Below are positions 1 through 12,758 of a DNA stretch of 64,000 bases, one piece after another. Position numbers and translations under genes: made by a program. The stretch comes from Pelobates cultripes (Eukaryota > Chordata > Amphibia > Anura > Pelobatidae), in assembly GCA_933207985.1 (NCBI GenBank), contig OW240916.1, forward strand, positions 317,100,613 through 317,164,612. Reading direction: 5' to 3'. Each line of letters starts with the position of its first letter. The first letter of the stretch is position 1. The notes beneath the pieces are model-generated. The model did no database searches. It saw only the letters and a program-made list of their open reading frames with translations, and was not told the DNA's origin.

Positions 1-384
1 TTCATTGTTTTTGAAATTGTTATAATTTTTATTATGAGACATAGCACATTATATGATCTATCCACTGATATCCAATAATCCAAGATGTAAAGAAAAAATG
101 GTTTACCGAATGTATGGAATAGCACTAAAATGCTACAATAAAAAAAAACATTGTATAAAATGAATACCCTCATACTGTTAGTATGTACACCTTTAAAGTG
201 ACACAGCTGCCCTTTTTGTAGATTAGTGGCCAGTTGTTCAAGGATAATTGTGGCACATGTGAAAAAAAGTATTTATGAATGTTCTTTTTGTTCTGAGTCT
301 CAGTAGTACCCACAAGCTCTTGCTACTTTGTGAATACATCCAACAAAATTAATAAAAGGAATGGAACATATCGGCTATGAATAA
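1..384. other. Intron sequence, nothing recognised
   Basis: AT-rich non-coding sequence. I see no exon with splice sites, no RNA gene and no clear repeat boundary before the LINE fragment that follows. Confidence 0.5.
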
Positions 385-935
385 AGGTTAACAAATTTAA
401 ACCTATTTAGTTTAGAAAAACGTCGCCTGAGAAGGGATATGATAACATTATACAAATATATTCGGGGCCAATACAAACCATTGTGTGGAAATCTATTCAC
501 AAACCGGACTTTACATAGGACACGAGGCCATGCGTTAAGACTGGAAGAAAGAAGATTTCGTCTAAGGAAAAGGAAAGGTTTCTTTACTGTAAGAACAATC
601 AGGATGTGGATTTCTCTGCCTGAAGAAGTGGTTTTATCAGAGTCCATGCAGATGTTCAAACGGCTACTAGATGCATACTTGCAAGAACAGAATATTCAAG
701 GATATAATCTTTCAATGTAGGGTAATAACTGCTTGATCCAAGGATAAATCTGACTGCCATTCTGGGGTCAAGAAGGAATTTTTTTCCCAGCTTGATGCAA
801 AATTGTGCTTCAAACTGTTTTTTTTTGCCTTCTTTTGGATCAACAGCAAAAAACAAATGTGAGGTAGGCTGAACTTGATGGACGAAAGTCTCTTTTCAGC
901 TATGTAACTATGTAACTATGTAACACTATGAGTGA
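385..935 (+). mobile_element. LINE 3' end (copy 1): reverse transcriptase C-terminal tail plus 3' UTR
   Basis: A frame open from 385 to the TAG at 718-720 reads as the C-terminal tail of a non-LTR reverse transcriptase: a 'LEKRRLRRDMITLYKYIRG' stretch, then 'RTRGHALRLEERRFRLR', then 'WISLPEEVV' followed by 'FKRLLDAYL'. This arrangement is common in the 3' tails of CR1/L2-like vertebrate LINEs. The 3' UTR carries the 'TTCTGGGGTCAAGAAGGAAT' and 'TTTTGGATCAACAGCA' motifs and ends in tandem TATGTAAC units near 897-926, a typical LINE tail. It is strongly 5' truncated, with no polymerase core. Copies 2 and 3 lie at 34129 and 54207. The clade is inferred. Confidence 0.8.
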
Positions 936-1835
936 GAGAGAATTATCCCCCTCCACCCCCCCACCCTCCCAAGTTTTTGGGGCCAATCAAGTCAGTGCAA
1001 GGAGTCAGCAGCTTTAATTGTATAGAAATCAGTAATTTGATTTAAGAGGAAGAAAGCACCTGGCTTAGCTACAGCAAGTGATGGGAAGGGTATTTATTAA
1101 ATATCAATATAGAATTAAAATAAATGTTAATAGAAAATATGATGTAAAGGAGACAAACCTTCAAAATATTCAGTTGCTATGGAAACAATCAAGAAAAACT
1201 TGGATGGAAGTTATATAAATATCATTACGACTTTCTCTGGCAACCATGCGCGTCTTTTCGATAACGTCTCTGTGATCAAAATAACTTGTATCTATTTAAG
1301 GAGCTAAATGCACACCTGCGGGGTAGGCTTAAAATCTAAAAATTCTTAGAAAAATTTCGATAAAATAGCCAGTCATTCTACAAAAGATGAGTTAAATGTT
1401 AACCTTTAAAACAAACAGAAATCCCATCACAAATTCTGTTTGTAATTGTTGACATAGACGAGAATAGCTGCAGCTGTAAGCCAGCTCTCCCATTCCAATG
1501 ACACCCATTCTCCTTGACCATGTAAGTAGTAAATACATTGCATTGCACAATATATGGGGTAACCGTTACCTCTACGTAAATCTATAAAACAGAAATAGAA
1601 AGAAGAATGATGAGGGGCATGAAGCACAATCTCAAGGGCAGGAATACCTTTACATTTCTACGATGCCAAAAGATGAAAACCAATGAAAAAATGAAGGACG
1701 GGGGAACATGGGACCCAGATTTATACATGACAATATTTGAAGGTTTGCACATTAACACTAACTTGTTTACAAGAGGCGTAACTACTGGTATTAACTATAA
1801 ATATTGTCAACATTAATTGCACCATCATTTTTTTT
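936..1835. other. Intron sequence, nothing recognised
   Basis: A short C-rich run occurs near 950-970. No exon, RNA or well-bounded repeat is visible. Confidence 0.45.
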
Positions 1836-2400
1836 TGTAAATCTCAGTTTTTATTGACATAAATTACAGAAGTAGATCAATCCTCGCCACAGAAAGCATT
1901 ACTACTCCCCCGTGGTTCCTGATTTGGGTTTGCAATACGAGGTACAGGTCTACAGGTATCACCGTACATGTTGAAGGGCACTGTTTCCGCCTAGCGTGTC
2001 ACTTAGGCGTGTAACTCTGCCCTTGTGTACAGAACCTACATGCATACTGTACATGCTAAAAACCTAGTCTAGGGTATGGGATTGTCCGCCCTGTTCATGT
2101 TTGCCAGTTCCTTGCCCCGAGATCGTCGTCTGGCTCGCTGTTGGGCCTAGTCCCTGGGACGTCAATGAGGCTAAGCACCCTTAGAGTAAACCACGGCTCC
2201 CTGCACCCTCCGCGTAAACCACGGCTCCCTGCACCCTCCGCGGTTTGCCAACCCATGTGGCCTGGTAGCTGTGCATTTATTGAGGAACCACATTGAGAGG
2301 GAGAGCAAATGTACAGAAGACGTCCTGAATCAGAGAGGAAAGTTTGGGAGAAAAAGAAGAAAGAGAGAGGGAAAAAAAAGCGAGAGAATAAAGTTAATTG
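1836..2400 (-). repeat. Possible antisense retroelement 3' region with a 28-bp tandem duplication
   Basis: The segment starts with a T-run followed by 'AAATCTCAGTTTTTATTGAC', which read on the minus strand looks like a polyadenylated retroelement 3' end. Base composition is more GC-rich than the flanks. A 28-bp unit is exactly duplicated head to tail at 2187-2214 and 2215-2242. No coding motif is readable, so the retroelement origin is a weak inference; the duplication is directly visible. Confidence 0.35.
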
Positions 2401-4280
2401 CAACATTATATCTGGAATGTATCTGATTGGTTTATATGCTATTAGCAGAGCTTTTTTGCATTTGTGTGCAGTTATCCAATATTGCAGGAATCAACTGACT
2501 CAGCTGGACATAAACCGTGTTATTTTATCTCTTATTTTCTTTCTCTCTCTGAGATTTCACCGCCCCATACCGCCCACTAGAACTGAGAAATAATTAGTGG
2601 GGCAACTTTTTGGGAGTCTAGAATGCATCCTGTGCAATTAATTGAATTTCTTGCTTTTCTCAAATCTGCCAGAAAATATTGTTAGTCTGGCATTCTGAAG
2701 TTAATTAGAAGCAAGAAGAATGTGGGATTTCAGCAGTTTGAATCCTACCTCATTGCTGACCTCTTTATTTTGTGAATTAAAACACAACAATCAACAGATC
2801 ACTTCTCTGGAAAACCCCATACTGACCGTGAGCGATGCTGGGGATTGGTAGATGCTCACTTTTTTTTGAAGAAATTTGTCATCATTTAAGACAGTTTAGA
2901 TTTAAAAAAAAAAAACAATGGTTTCGCACGAACATGGTTGTTTTACTTAAATTAAAACCTGCATACACTTTTGGTTCTATGGCATTTGTGTTCTACTATA
3001 TAGATACAAATTGCTGAAACATGTTTCACAGATAACACTATCAATATTTTTCAATTGTTCACAAATGTGCTCATGGGAATGCAGATATTTGGGGGAAATA
3101 AAAGCAAGGGACATTACTACCTAAGCCTCTGTTGACATATATTAATCACTTTATCTAACCCAAAAATAGTATCTTTTGCAAAAATAACATTCTGCCAGAA
3201 TTATCATCAACTCAAAGCAATGTAATATTCAGTATTTTGATACTATGTCAGTGTTCCTAACCCCCCCCCCACCCCCCACCCAGTAACTGTGAAAATAAAG
3301 GGTAAACGTTCCTCGCATCCAGCAGCGAGACGGTTCCTCACTACAGCTCTGCTTCACCTGCCAGGTGCTTTGTGCTGTCTGATTGACAGCTGCTAAAAGT
3401 GCTGATTTCACTTGAAATTTGTACTTTTATAACGTAAGAAGGGGGACACTGTTAACATCCCCAAAGCAACCTTAAATGTTTCAGTCGTTAACATGGAGTT
3501 TTTAGGAAGTTTAGTGATAGATTAAAGTTTGGTCTCTGGTTAGAGGAAGGTTAAATTTAAGGTTGGGTTAAAATGATGTTCAGGGAGTTTAGTGTTTGCG
3601 AATGGGTAAATGAGGATTAAGGGGTTTATGGCTGGAGACTGGTAATATTACTCTATAAAGGAATGTATTGACTGATTGCTGCAGGTGTGTGTTCTATAGA
3701 ACCGTACGACAATTATTTATTCATACTTATTGAGGCATGAAACGATGTAACCTGTATCAAAGCAGGTGTTTGGTAATGTAAAGTCCAGTTTGTGCTCGTT
3801 AATATTTAATGGATCCTGCAATATATATACACAAGTTGAGGCAGGAATATTCTGTGATTGTTCATTCTGTTTGGGTCCCTAGTATAAATGTCCACATCGT
3901 CACATAGTCCATCTCGTGGCCCTTTCTTCTTAAAACAGCATGTTCATTTTATACAATATAATGAAATTCCTGAGTCTGAATGACCTGGAGCTGAGGACCA
4001 ATAGTGGATAATGTGACTGAAATGTACAAACAGAATTTGCGCAGTAAGAGGGAGATGTTAGTGTAGCTGATGACTTCCCAGTGCTCGGTGAACCAGTCTG
4101 CACGATACATCCTCTATGTGCTGTTGGCTCAGAGTTGCTACCTTCACTGTAACACCTGCTGTCACCCACAAGCCCTGCGGCCTGCTTTGCAGGAATAGCA
4201 GGGGTCTAGGGAATAACCGTGGTTGCAAGGTGAAGTACAGAGTGTAACCAGAACAGAAAGATAAAATATAAAGTTAAACC
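2401..4280. other. Intron sequence with a C-rich homopolymer patch
   Basis: A nearly pure C tract lies at about 3261-3282. The rest is AT-rich and shows no exon, RNA gene or clear mobile element. Confidence 0.45.
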
Positions 4281-4597
4281 ATACCGCCCAAGAGTCCCTA
4301 CTTAGGATGGACAGTCCCTACTTTGGGCCTAAATTCCTGGGTCCCATTTTTCTATCCTAATGTTTCTCTTTTCTAGCAGTTCCATATTGGTGTGTGTGAG
4401 TGTGTAACAGAGCTCCACGGCAATAATACTCCCAGTAATGTGTCTGAGTGTATAACAGAGCTCCACAGTAATAATACTCCCAGTAATGTGTCAGAGTATA
4501 TCACAGAGCTCCACAGCAATAATACTCCCAGTAATGTGTCTGAGTGTGTAACAGAGCTCCACAGCAATAATACTCCCAGTAATGTGACTGAGTGTAT
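4281..4597 (+). repeat. Dispersed repeat carrying a 48-bp minisatellite, block 1
   Basis: About four 48-bp units run from 4399 to 4597; each contains 'CAATAATACTCCCAGTAATG' and 'AACAGAGCTCCAC'. The leader 4290-4390 ('CCTAAATTCCTGGGTCCCAT') also appears at about 10700-10740 beside a single 48-bp unit, so the minisatellite is internal to a dispersed element. The period is a multiple of three, so all frames stay open; this is not evidence of coding. Confidence 0.75.
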
Positions 4598-5523
4598 TTT
4601 AGACCAGCAGTGTTAGTGAGCAGGATACGACGGAGCAGCCAGACGCCAGCAGCAGCATCTCTTTCCTTCCCCCATACGGCATCTAAGACCTGGGGACAGA
4701 CGGACTGCCGAGCATCCGAGAACCAGAGTGAGGTTTGGCACGCACGCCAACCTCCCCAGCAGCCGGCAAGTAATTTCTCTTCATTTTGATACAATAGTAT
4801 CCACTGTAATCCTTAACAGTTACAGTGTGGATGAAGCTTTTTGTGCGAGATCTGCAGTGGCTAAAGACTTGCTAATCGTTCCTGGCTCCCATTTTTTGTA
4901 TTTATATTTTTATTCCAAATTTGGACTATTCGTTTATGTTTTCTATATGATGAATAAATTTCTACATTATTTTTTAAATACATTCTGTTAATAGTGGTTT
5001 TTTACTTTCACTTGTAGTTTTTTGCCTAATTCTCAAGTGATTATAACTAATACAGTTAATATGGAGTTTTTTATGTCTCCTTATTAAAATATAATACTGT
5101 TCTTTGCACGGACTACTTAAAGCAATATACACACTATTTTAAACAGTGTGTGAATTTTACACATAACAGGTAACCAGGTCTTATATGGTTATTTTGTATT
5201 CAGCAATAACTTTGTATTAAGCAGATCATTCGGTGTGTACCAAACAGATTCTGCCTATAGCAGATTTAAAGGTATACACACCATACATTCTGGCATAGTT
5301 ACCATCCAGCATTTTAAATACTCTATCCTATCATACCAACGAAGTCATATATTAAGTGAATTTGCTCCTGAACACATCACCTTTGAAGGTATCCCTGTTT
5401 TCTATATTTCCAGACAGGTTTTGGGTGTATTCCTGTCTTTGTTCAGTTTTGAGCTATTTACCCTAAGTCAGACTCCCTCACCCCTCTGTGTTTGCATCAA
5501 GCAGACCAGTTTCTATTTTCTTG
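4598..5523. other. 926-bp sequence separating two halves of the 48-bp minisatellite
   Basis: It is flanked by an identical 27-bp sequence (4571-4597 and 5524-5550) that includes the rare 'TGTGACTGAG' variant of the unit. The interior is AT-rich and has no recognised mobile-element motif. It may be an insertion into the array or unrelated DNA between two expansions. Confidence 0.4.
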
Positions 5524-5860
5524 TACTCCCAGTAATGTGACTGAGTGTATAACAGAGCTCCACAGCAATAATACTCCCAGTAATGTGTCTGAGTGTATAA
5601 CAGAGCTCCACAGCAATAATACTCCCAGTAATGTGCCTGAGTGTATAACAGAGCTCCACAGCAATAATACTCCCAGTAATGTGCCTGAGTGTATAACAGA
5701 GCTCCATAGCAATAATACTCCCAGTAATGTGTCTTTAAACAGTAATACAAGTGTTCACAAATCCATCTGTGTAAATAAGATACATTGTTCTAAATTACAT
5801 TTTAGTTGTATAAATTGTTATTAGTAAGTCACCTAAAATTTCTCAGAGCAGCCCAGCCCC
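5524..5860 (+). repeat. 48-bp minisatellite, block 2, with downstream element sequence
   Basis: About 4.4 units of the same 48-bp repeat run to 5734. Downstream, 'TTATTAGTAAGTCACCTAAA' at about 5819-5838 recurs at about 10826-10845, marking the downstream part of the same dispersed element. Confidence 0.75.
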
Positions 5861-7274
5861 TGGCCTCACCCCCACTCACATCTCTAAAATGAGTGTGTCC
5901 CTCTTTGCCCATTAGAGATGTTGGGGGGGGGGGAATGCTTAAAGGGAGGAAATGTAAAAGAGATTTTAAGGAAAAACTTTTGTATAATAGTTGTAGATCG
6001 TAAAATAATGAAATATTAGCTTAACAGTGTTGATGGCGGAAACATATACCGTAGAAGAGTACAAAAGACGGGGCAGCAAACTTACTGCTGTCATGGAAAC
6101 AGAACAATATAATAAATACCAATAGAATATATAGAAAGAATGTCATTGTGTGTGTAGGCATGTACAATAAACAGTTTGTTAGTAACTCTGACATAGTGCA
6201 TGGATGCTCATGCCCATTACTGCATTGAATGTTGACTTCAATGGCTAACCTCACAATCCTGCAATTACAATGTCTGTGATTCCCTCCCCCACACCAGGTT
6301 TAGTGACTAAGTCCACCGATCAGATTTGCTCTTTTATTATTATAATTCAATATCTTCATTGGAAATCCCTGCAATTCACATTCAGTACGGTCAGAGGCTG
6401 ATTGACTTCACTGCCTCTAATTACTGTTCAATATGGCTTATTCTTGTGGCTAGCCAGCTCGCTGCTGTTTGATTGGATAGTAAGGAGAAGGAGACACTGG
6501 ATAGATATTTTGTTGTGTTTTTAAGAGAGAATTGTGGAAATCTTGGAAATAAATGGTGAACAGTCAAATGTCTCATTTTTATCCTCTTGTTCCAGAATTG
6601 TCAGTGATTTTTATATTCCAGAATTGTCTTTCTGTATGAATTCTAGATTTGTCTTTCAGAATTTTGTATCAATTTCATAAACGTTTGTCTAATATAAAAT
6701 ATGTAAATTACAAATGTGTTCAATATTGGTTGCTGGAAAACAAATGATTCATACGGTTTGGGATAAAAAAACAAAAAACAAGTAGGGTTCAGAATTAACA
6801 CTTTCTGAAGTTTCCTTTTCACTAAAAATTCAGAACCTTTGTGGCATTGTGCAGAGATTGTGATGAGGTAATATAGTCTGTCTACCACCGCTAGATACAG
6901 AGTTCCCTTGTAATCCACTGGGTGAATTGATCCCTGACAAGGAACTAGCCAAACCAAGCCTGCCTATAAAGCTCATACTTGGCTCATGGTCCTTTTAAAT
7001 GCATAGTTTTATATTGCTACAAATGTGAACAAATATTGGGGCAGTAATGGTAGTAGAATTTGGCTTTCTGTTTTAGTGCTGTGCCTCTGTTTAAAGGTGA
7101 TGCGAGGTAGCAGCGTCCTGTAAATGGTTACTGATAGTTAGATGTCCTTTAATGTCTAAATAGCCTTCATGCAGAAAGGAAAAGTGTCTGAGTTGGAAAC
7201 ACAGATGTTCTAGTACAGCCGGTCATACAGCCGGTCATACTGACACCAGATACACTGATCAACTACTGCTGCCC
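5861..7274. other. Intron sequence, nothing recognised
   Basis: Contains a G-run near 5920-5930 and otherwise AT-rich sequence. No exon, RNA gene or clear element boundary is seen. Confidence 0.45.
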
Positions 7275-8207
7275 ACTCTCTTCAAATCCTCTACAAACAT
7301 GGACTCTGTGACTCTGTACTTTCCTGGTTTTCATTCTACCTTTCTGAATGCTTCTTTCGTGTCTCATTTCGGTGGTTTTGTTCTTGGTTCTCTTCAATTC
7401 TCCATTTACACTGTCTCCCTCGGTACCCTTACTACTTCCTATAGATTTCAGTACCACCTATATGCTGATGGTACGTACCTCTCTTCCCTGACCTCCTTCC
7501 TGTCCTCTTGAAACGTGTCACAAACTGCGTGTCTCCTATCCCTAACTGGATGTCTTCCCGTTAGCTAAGTTTAATCTTTCTAAAACTGAACTCCTAATAT
7601 TTTTCTCCTGTCAAGGTGTCCTCCTCCATCAATTTCTCTGCATGTCCATGGAGCACCTATTACCCCATCTCCTATTGCCTTAGAATTACGTTACTTTTTA
7701 TCTTCACATTCAGTCTGTCTCCAAGTCCTGTAACATCTACCTCAACCATATTACCCGCATTCATCCTTTTCCATCTTCCTATTCCAGCTGCTCACACCAA
7801 CCACAAAGCCCTCACTAACTCCACTCTCACTTTACTCAACATATTCACCCCTTCTCATTCCTATTCCTGACATCTGCTCATTCCCACACTGAAACGTCTC
7901 ATCTGCAAGATGTTTAAATGGCTGCCCTGTTCCCTCGCCTTCGTATCCCGGCTCACTCTCTCTCCTGCCACGGTTTGGTTCTTACAGCTTATTTTGACAC
8001 AGCCATCTTACCCATCATCCAGTACCCCCTCTGACATGATGTTATTTCTCTTGAGTGTCATTACACTGTCCTCATAGATTATCATATATTTAAACCGTGC
8101 CTTCACTTCTTGCCACTTGTTTACCTGTTGTCAAATATCCCCACTCTTAAAGTAAATAGTAAAGCGTTGTAGTATATGTTGGTGCTATATAAATAATAAT
8201 AATGTCT
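7275..8207 (+). pseudogene. Decayed LINE reverse transcriptase and 3' tail (L2/CR1-like)
   Basis: Pieces in shifting frames read as the second half of a non-LTR reverse transcriptase. The catalytic box is 'YHLYADG' (tyrosine-alanine-aspartate at 7461-7469), where the family has YADD, so the second catalytic aspartate is lost. After it come 'NWMSSR' and 'LSKTELLIF', which match the post-catalytic region of this group, then 'KSCNIYLNHITRIHPF'. The 3' end reads 'GGTGCTATATAAATAATAAT', a LINE 3' tail seen repeatedly in this window. Stops and frameshifts make it non-functional. The family is inferred from motif order. Confidence 0.7.
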
Positions 8208-9259
8208 ATACCAACTAGGAGTGTTGGCGCAAACAGGGTGATTTACTGATTTTCCTACTAATACCCAGACAGCTGACAAACTCTGGTTCCTGCACTTGGG
8301 TTGCTTGTAATCTCTTCCTCGTCCCCTCCTCTCGTGATGAAGAGCCATGGGACATGTTTAGTTGGCCTGCCCTCTCACTATTGCTGAATTTGTGAGGAGG
8401 CCAGGGACTTTAACATGGGGCATGAATGGGGATGGGAAGGAGGGGCGGGTGGGTTATTTTATCCCATTTCCCAAGTAAATAAAACTTTGTCTATTCATTT
8501 GGCTCATAAAATAACATAAACGGATATGTTCTATATATTTTCATAAATTTGTAAAGTTAATAATCTGAATTTGCATTTGTAAAATCCTATAATTTCAAGG
8601 TTTAAACAAAAAAATAAAATAAACCTCTATAAATGAAGTAAATAAAATAAATCCATTATCACTTGAGAAGGATGTTTGCGGATTAAAACAGGCCATAGCG
8701 AAGTGTGTTTCTTTTTTTCCAGAAATTGAATAGCTATTGTCTTATGAGTGTTTGAAGTGCAGTGTTTGCTTATAAAGGTTACCGTTTGTTTATGTTCGGT
8801 TTATAACACTTATCTGCAGCTACAGCAGTGGGATCACTCTTGTCTATGCAAACGCAAACACAACAATCACTTATTGATTTTTGTTGTTGTTGTTTTTTTT
8901 TAAAGGGACACTCTCATTTTCTTTTTAAATATAATTCACAAACCGCTAACAACAGCCAGCTATATAGAACAGTTATGTGTTTGTGCGTTCTGAAATTAAA
9001 ATGACTGGAGTTGAGTGTCTATCTTGACTTTCTGATAGAGAAACAGGTGGGAAGATTTATCAAAGTGTCTATTCCAAAATGGGGTGCAAAATTGTAAAAG
9101 GGGAGGATACATGGAATGTGGTTGCTGGACCTACTACCCACTTAGAAGTTAGAACAGAACATTTTGATAATTCTCCACAAACGTTTTCTCCCTCTCCATT
9201 GCAGTTTGTGCGATGGCCATGCCCGAACTGAACTGGATTGTAACGGTAATGGCTAAATC
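8208..9259. other. Intron sequence with one T2-like MITE terminus
   Basis: At 8900-8917 'TTAAAGGGACACTCTCAT' matches the terminal sequence of TTAA-type (T2/Kolobok) MITEs found elsewhere in the window. I could not find the matching right end, so it is probably truncated. The rest is featureless. Confidence 0.4.
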
Positions 9260-9420
9260 TTTGTAATTATTAATATTGCACTAACTATTCTGCAGTGCTG
9301 TACAATAGGTAAACAAGGCGACACTAAATTCGAATATAACACGATTGACATACCAGAACTGTAGGTAAACAGGGACCTGCCCAAACAAGATTATACATTT
9401 TTTCAGAAAATGAGCATTAC
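9260..9420 (-). mobile_element. LINE 3' end relic, minus strand
   Basis: 'TTCTGCAGTGCTGTACAATA' followed by 'CAGGGACCTGCCCAAACAAG' parallels 53836-53935 ('TTCCGCAGTGCTTTACAATA', then 'GAGGACCCTGCTCAAACGAG'), which adjoins a minus-strand LINE tail. It is a short diverged copy of that 3' UTR. Confidence 0.55.
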
Positions 9421-10689
9421 ATATAAGACATTTTTTTTAAAAAAAAAAGTTATTTTTTGTATTTTCGGCAAATAAATAATTTCCCAAAAAATAACCAATC
9501 CAATTAAAAAAAAAAAAAAAAAAGGTTTAACTTTATCTTCACAGGCAGCCATATCACATAATTAATTTAGGAACATGCAGGACTAATGCTCTATTGGCCA
9601 TTATTTTTCAGTTTTGTTTCGGTTGCAGTCAAAATTAAATGGAGTGAATAAAATAAAACTCTTATTATTGTGTTTGATTATTGTAACAGAAGGAAACAAA
9701 TATAACCTACAAAATATTTCGCTTTTTTAAGTTATTTATTTTTCAATGGAGAAATGATCAAATATAGACTGTAGTCCGTGGAGTCCTATTGATCCGGGTT
9801 TGGTAATCATCTCCAAACTCCTATTTTCATGGAGTGCTCAGTTTGTCACAATACTGCATGCTGCTCTTTGGAAAATATCTAATTTAAATGTAAAACCAGG
9901 GTGCCTGGGAGTTGGTGATAACAGAAAACCATTAGACTTTCTTATTGTGAAAGTTAATAATTGTGCTTCTGGGGGTCAAGATAGAACAAAGATCCAACAA
10001 GCAGAACTTAAACTAACAAATAAAATATAACCTGAATACTAAAGCGTATTAGCGGACCGTAGAATGGCCGGATTTAATGCCAATAAAATAAAATAGTACA
10101 GAACGGTCCTAGGTCTGTGAGACAGAGAGATTACGTAAACAGTAAGACAAGCCAGGTATCAAGTAATACAGAATTCAATAGAATCAAAAAATATAACGGG
10201 CTCTCGGAGAGCCACAAGGGAACCACGACAGGGCACTGAGAAAAGCTTCACATGAGGTTAAGTAGCCCTGAGAGGGCAGGGATGGATTGTCGGCTGTTAT
10301 ACGATGTCAAGACGTGCTGGAGTAATGTCTGCATGACGACACACGCACATTTGCGTCAGTTATTGGGGAGAGACTTTGTAGCCATACGTGGGATCTGTTT
10401 GGCAGCAGCTGGTGTCTTTCAGCATGCCAGAGGAGAGTGTAATCAGAGGAGGTGGGAGTGAGTGCAGCACCTCTGCATGTGGACGAACCACTCTGGAACT
10501 CGCAGCACCTGAGCGATGGCGGCCGACGCCTTGACACTGGTACACTCGTATTGGCTTTTTTTCAAGGATTTTCTTAAATTCTTTCTGTAGCTGTTATTTA
10601 AGAATTGGGAATTGCTGTGAGAAGTGATGCCACACCGTCTCAAGAAGTAAAAGGAATGGTATAACCAGAATGCCTCCTGCATGTAAACC
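9421..10689. other. AT-rich intron; possible degraded repeat at 10040-10560
   Basis: 9430-9530 contains A and T runs. 10040-10560 has a different, more GC-rich composition and may be an old retroelement, but I can read no protein or terminal motif in it. Confidence 0.3.
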
Positions 10690-10870
10690 ATACTTACCAA
10701 GTATCCCAATTTGGACCCAAATTCCTCTGTCCATCTTTTCTATGAGCTTGATATTGTTGGTGAGTCTGAGTGTAGAGCAGAATTTCACTGCAATAATACT
10801 CACAGTAATTTAGTTGCATAAATTATTAGTAAGTCACCTAAAATTGCTCAGGATTGCTCCCCGCTGACTC
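10690..10870 (+). repeat. Copy of the 48-bp-unit dispersed element, one unit only
   Basis: A 'GACCCAAATTCCTCTGTCCA' leader, one diverged unit with 'CAATAATACTCACAGTAAT', and 'TTAGTAAGTCACCTAAAATT' match the layout of 4290-5860. This shows the element before, or without, minisatellite expansion. Confidence 0.65.
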
Positions 10871-12758
10871 CTGGGTCTCTGGTCCTCTGGCTTAATTTTA
10901 CATTGTCGGACCATGTAACACGCCTTTGGTGGAGGATGTCTGATTTTGACCTGGGGATGAGGTGTACCCCTCAAGCATGCTGCATTTCTTCACAACGCAA
11001 ATTGGGAAGTATCTCTCACATCACTTCTGATGCTGGCTGCGATATGGGACCCAAGGGTCCTTAGATGATGCTGGATGCTATTGATACTTATGGTATTTGT
11101 TTCTTTCATCGATACTCCCCTATGACTTGCCTTATAATTTCCTAAAACTGTAAAGTTACTATATCTATTTGATGACTCTACTGCTTTAATCAACATCAGT
11201 GTTTTTTACTTGACATTTCTTCACCACCAAAAATAAAAATTTAAATCAAACATTCATACATCCCTACATACATACAGTTTTCTTTTTCATTATTGGTTCA
11301 TCCGAACTGAAACTCCACATGGTTGATGCTCAGTTTCCAGAACCCAATTTTTAATTTTATTTGATGAACCAATTTGTCTTTTTTTTTTGGCTTACACAAG
11401 TCTAGTAAGTAATGTTCAGGTTACAGTGGCCTGTAAGGCTTCAGTCTATTATCTATAAGATAATAAATTTAGTTCTATAGGGTATGTTTGATGATATGAA
11501 AAAAGATCGCTAACTTGACCTTGTCTGGCTTTCCAGCCTGTTCCCATTACTTGTGTTTATGCCCGGGTTGCAGTTTTAAGTCCCTTTTTTAAATCTAGTC
11601 TGATGACAGTGGAGTTCTAGAGGCCCATTGCCATAAAGTGTTGGAATTACTGAGGGGAACATCAGTGGTTATCGTGTTTGTTTTTAAAAGCCCAACATTT
11701 TCTGGAGTGTTATGTAGTGGGCTGGCACATTAACAAAACTTATGGGGAGTGAAGACAATACAATACATAATTCAGTAAACGAATAAAGGAAAGGCCTAAT
11801 ATCTAACATGCGTATGGCTTCTTTCCAAAGTTTAGAGTGAGATGGCCTGTGTGTTTATAATGTAATATGAGACAAATGAAAGAAAATGGGTTGTTTCCAA
11901 CCCAGCCAATCATAACAGAGGGGTGAATGTGACCCCACAAGAGTCCGTTTTCATGGCAATATCGAATAGATTTTGTTGCTAGTCCTGTCTCACCAGAGAA
12001 GGGCTGCTAACTTTTGGTTTGGGGAGAGAGAACAAACAAGTGGCTTTTTTTGTGTGAAATTCACAAATCTTCATATTTATGGTCTGAATCACATGGAGCA
12101 TGAGATATATAGATTTATAAATTTGTCAGAAGGAGGGTGCTTGACTGGCGAGCATCAAATATCTGTGTAAATGCTCCATCATTGGCCATATCATTGTACG
12201 AAAAAAATCTACGTCATACTGTCCATGTATATATTTTGCAGGGCACTGATTGATCACTTTTCACACACTTTTGTTTCGTCCAAATTGTTTTCCACGAAAC
12301 TATTACTTGGCCCAAAATGCCACATAATGAATCCCAAATCAACTGAAACAAAATGTTATTTATGCCAAACCACTTTTTTTGTTCATGCACAAGTCTATTT
12401 GCCACTAATTACAACCAGTGTTATTGATGTCACAAACAATGTCCCATTAGGCCCTGCGTTCACTGGCAAATACCTTCAAGGACACTTTTATACATTCTTA
12501 TTGTAGTCTGGGTCTGAATGGCCCCAGACACTTCGTTCTAAAAGCTACTGAAACTGTGGGCCACCGGGCCAATTCAGTTCTGGGCTACCAAAAACCCTAC
12601 ACAAATCCTGCCTGTTACCTCCCTGCAGAACTGGATGGAGGAGTGGTGTGAGGCTGCAGCATAAAACCCCTGTATGCTAGTGATCCAGGGGTGGTTTGGT
12701 TACCTACCTGCTAAACTTACCAGTCATAGACTAACTGTTACTGCCTCTCTGCACATGG
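10871..12758. other. Intron sequence, nothing recognised
   Basis: No exon with splice sites, RNA gene or clearly bounded element is visible in this stretch. Confidence 0.4.

Noticed and set aside
4392..4616. Repeated-peptide frame with TELHSNNTPSNVSE units
   Set aside because: It is the 48-bp minisatellite read in an open frame; the same element at 10690 has only one unit and no frame.
7616..7870. 84-codon serine/threonine/proline-rich frame
   Set aside because: It overlaps the decayed LINE reverse transcriptase and is an out-of-frame reading of it.
10040..10560. Possible retroelement on composition alone
   Set aside because: No terminal repeat, reverse transcriptase motif or second copy in the window was found, so I did not call it as an element.
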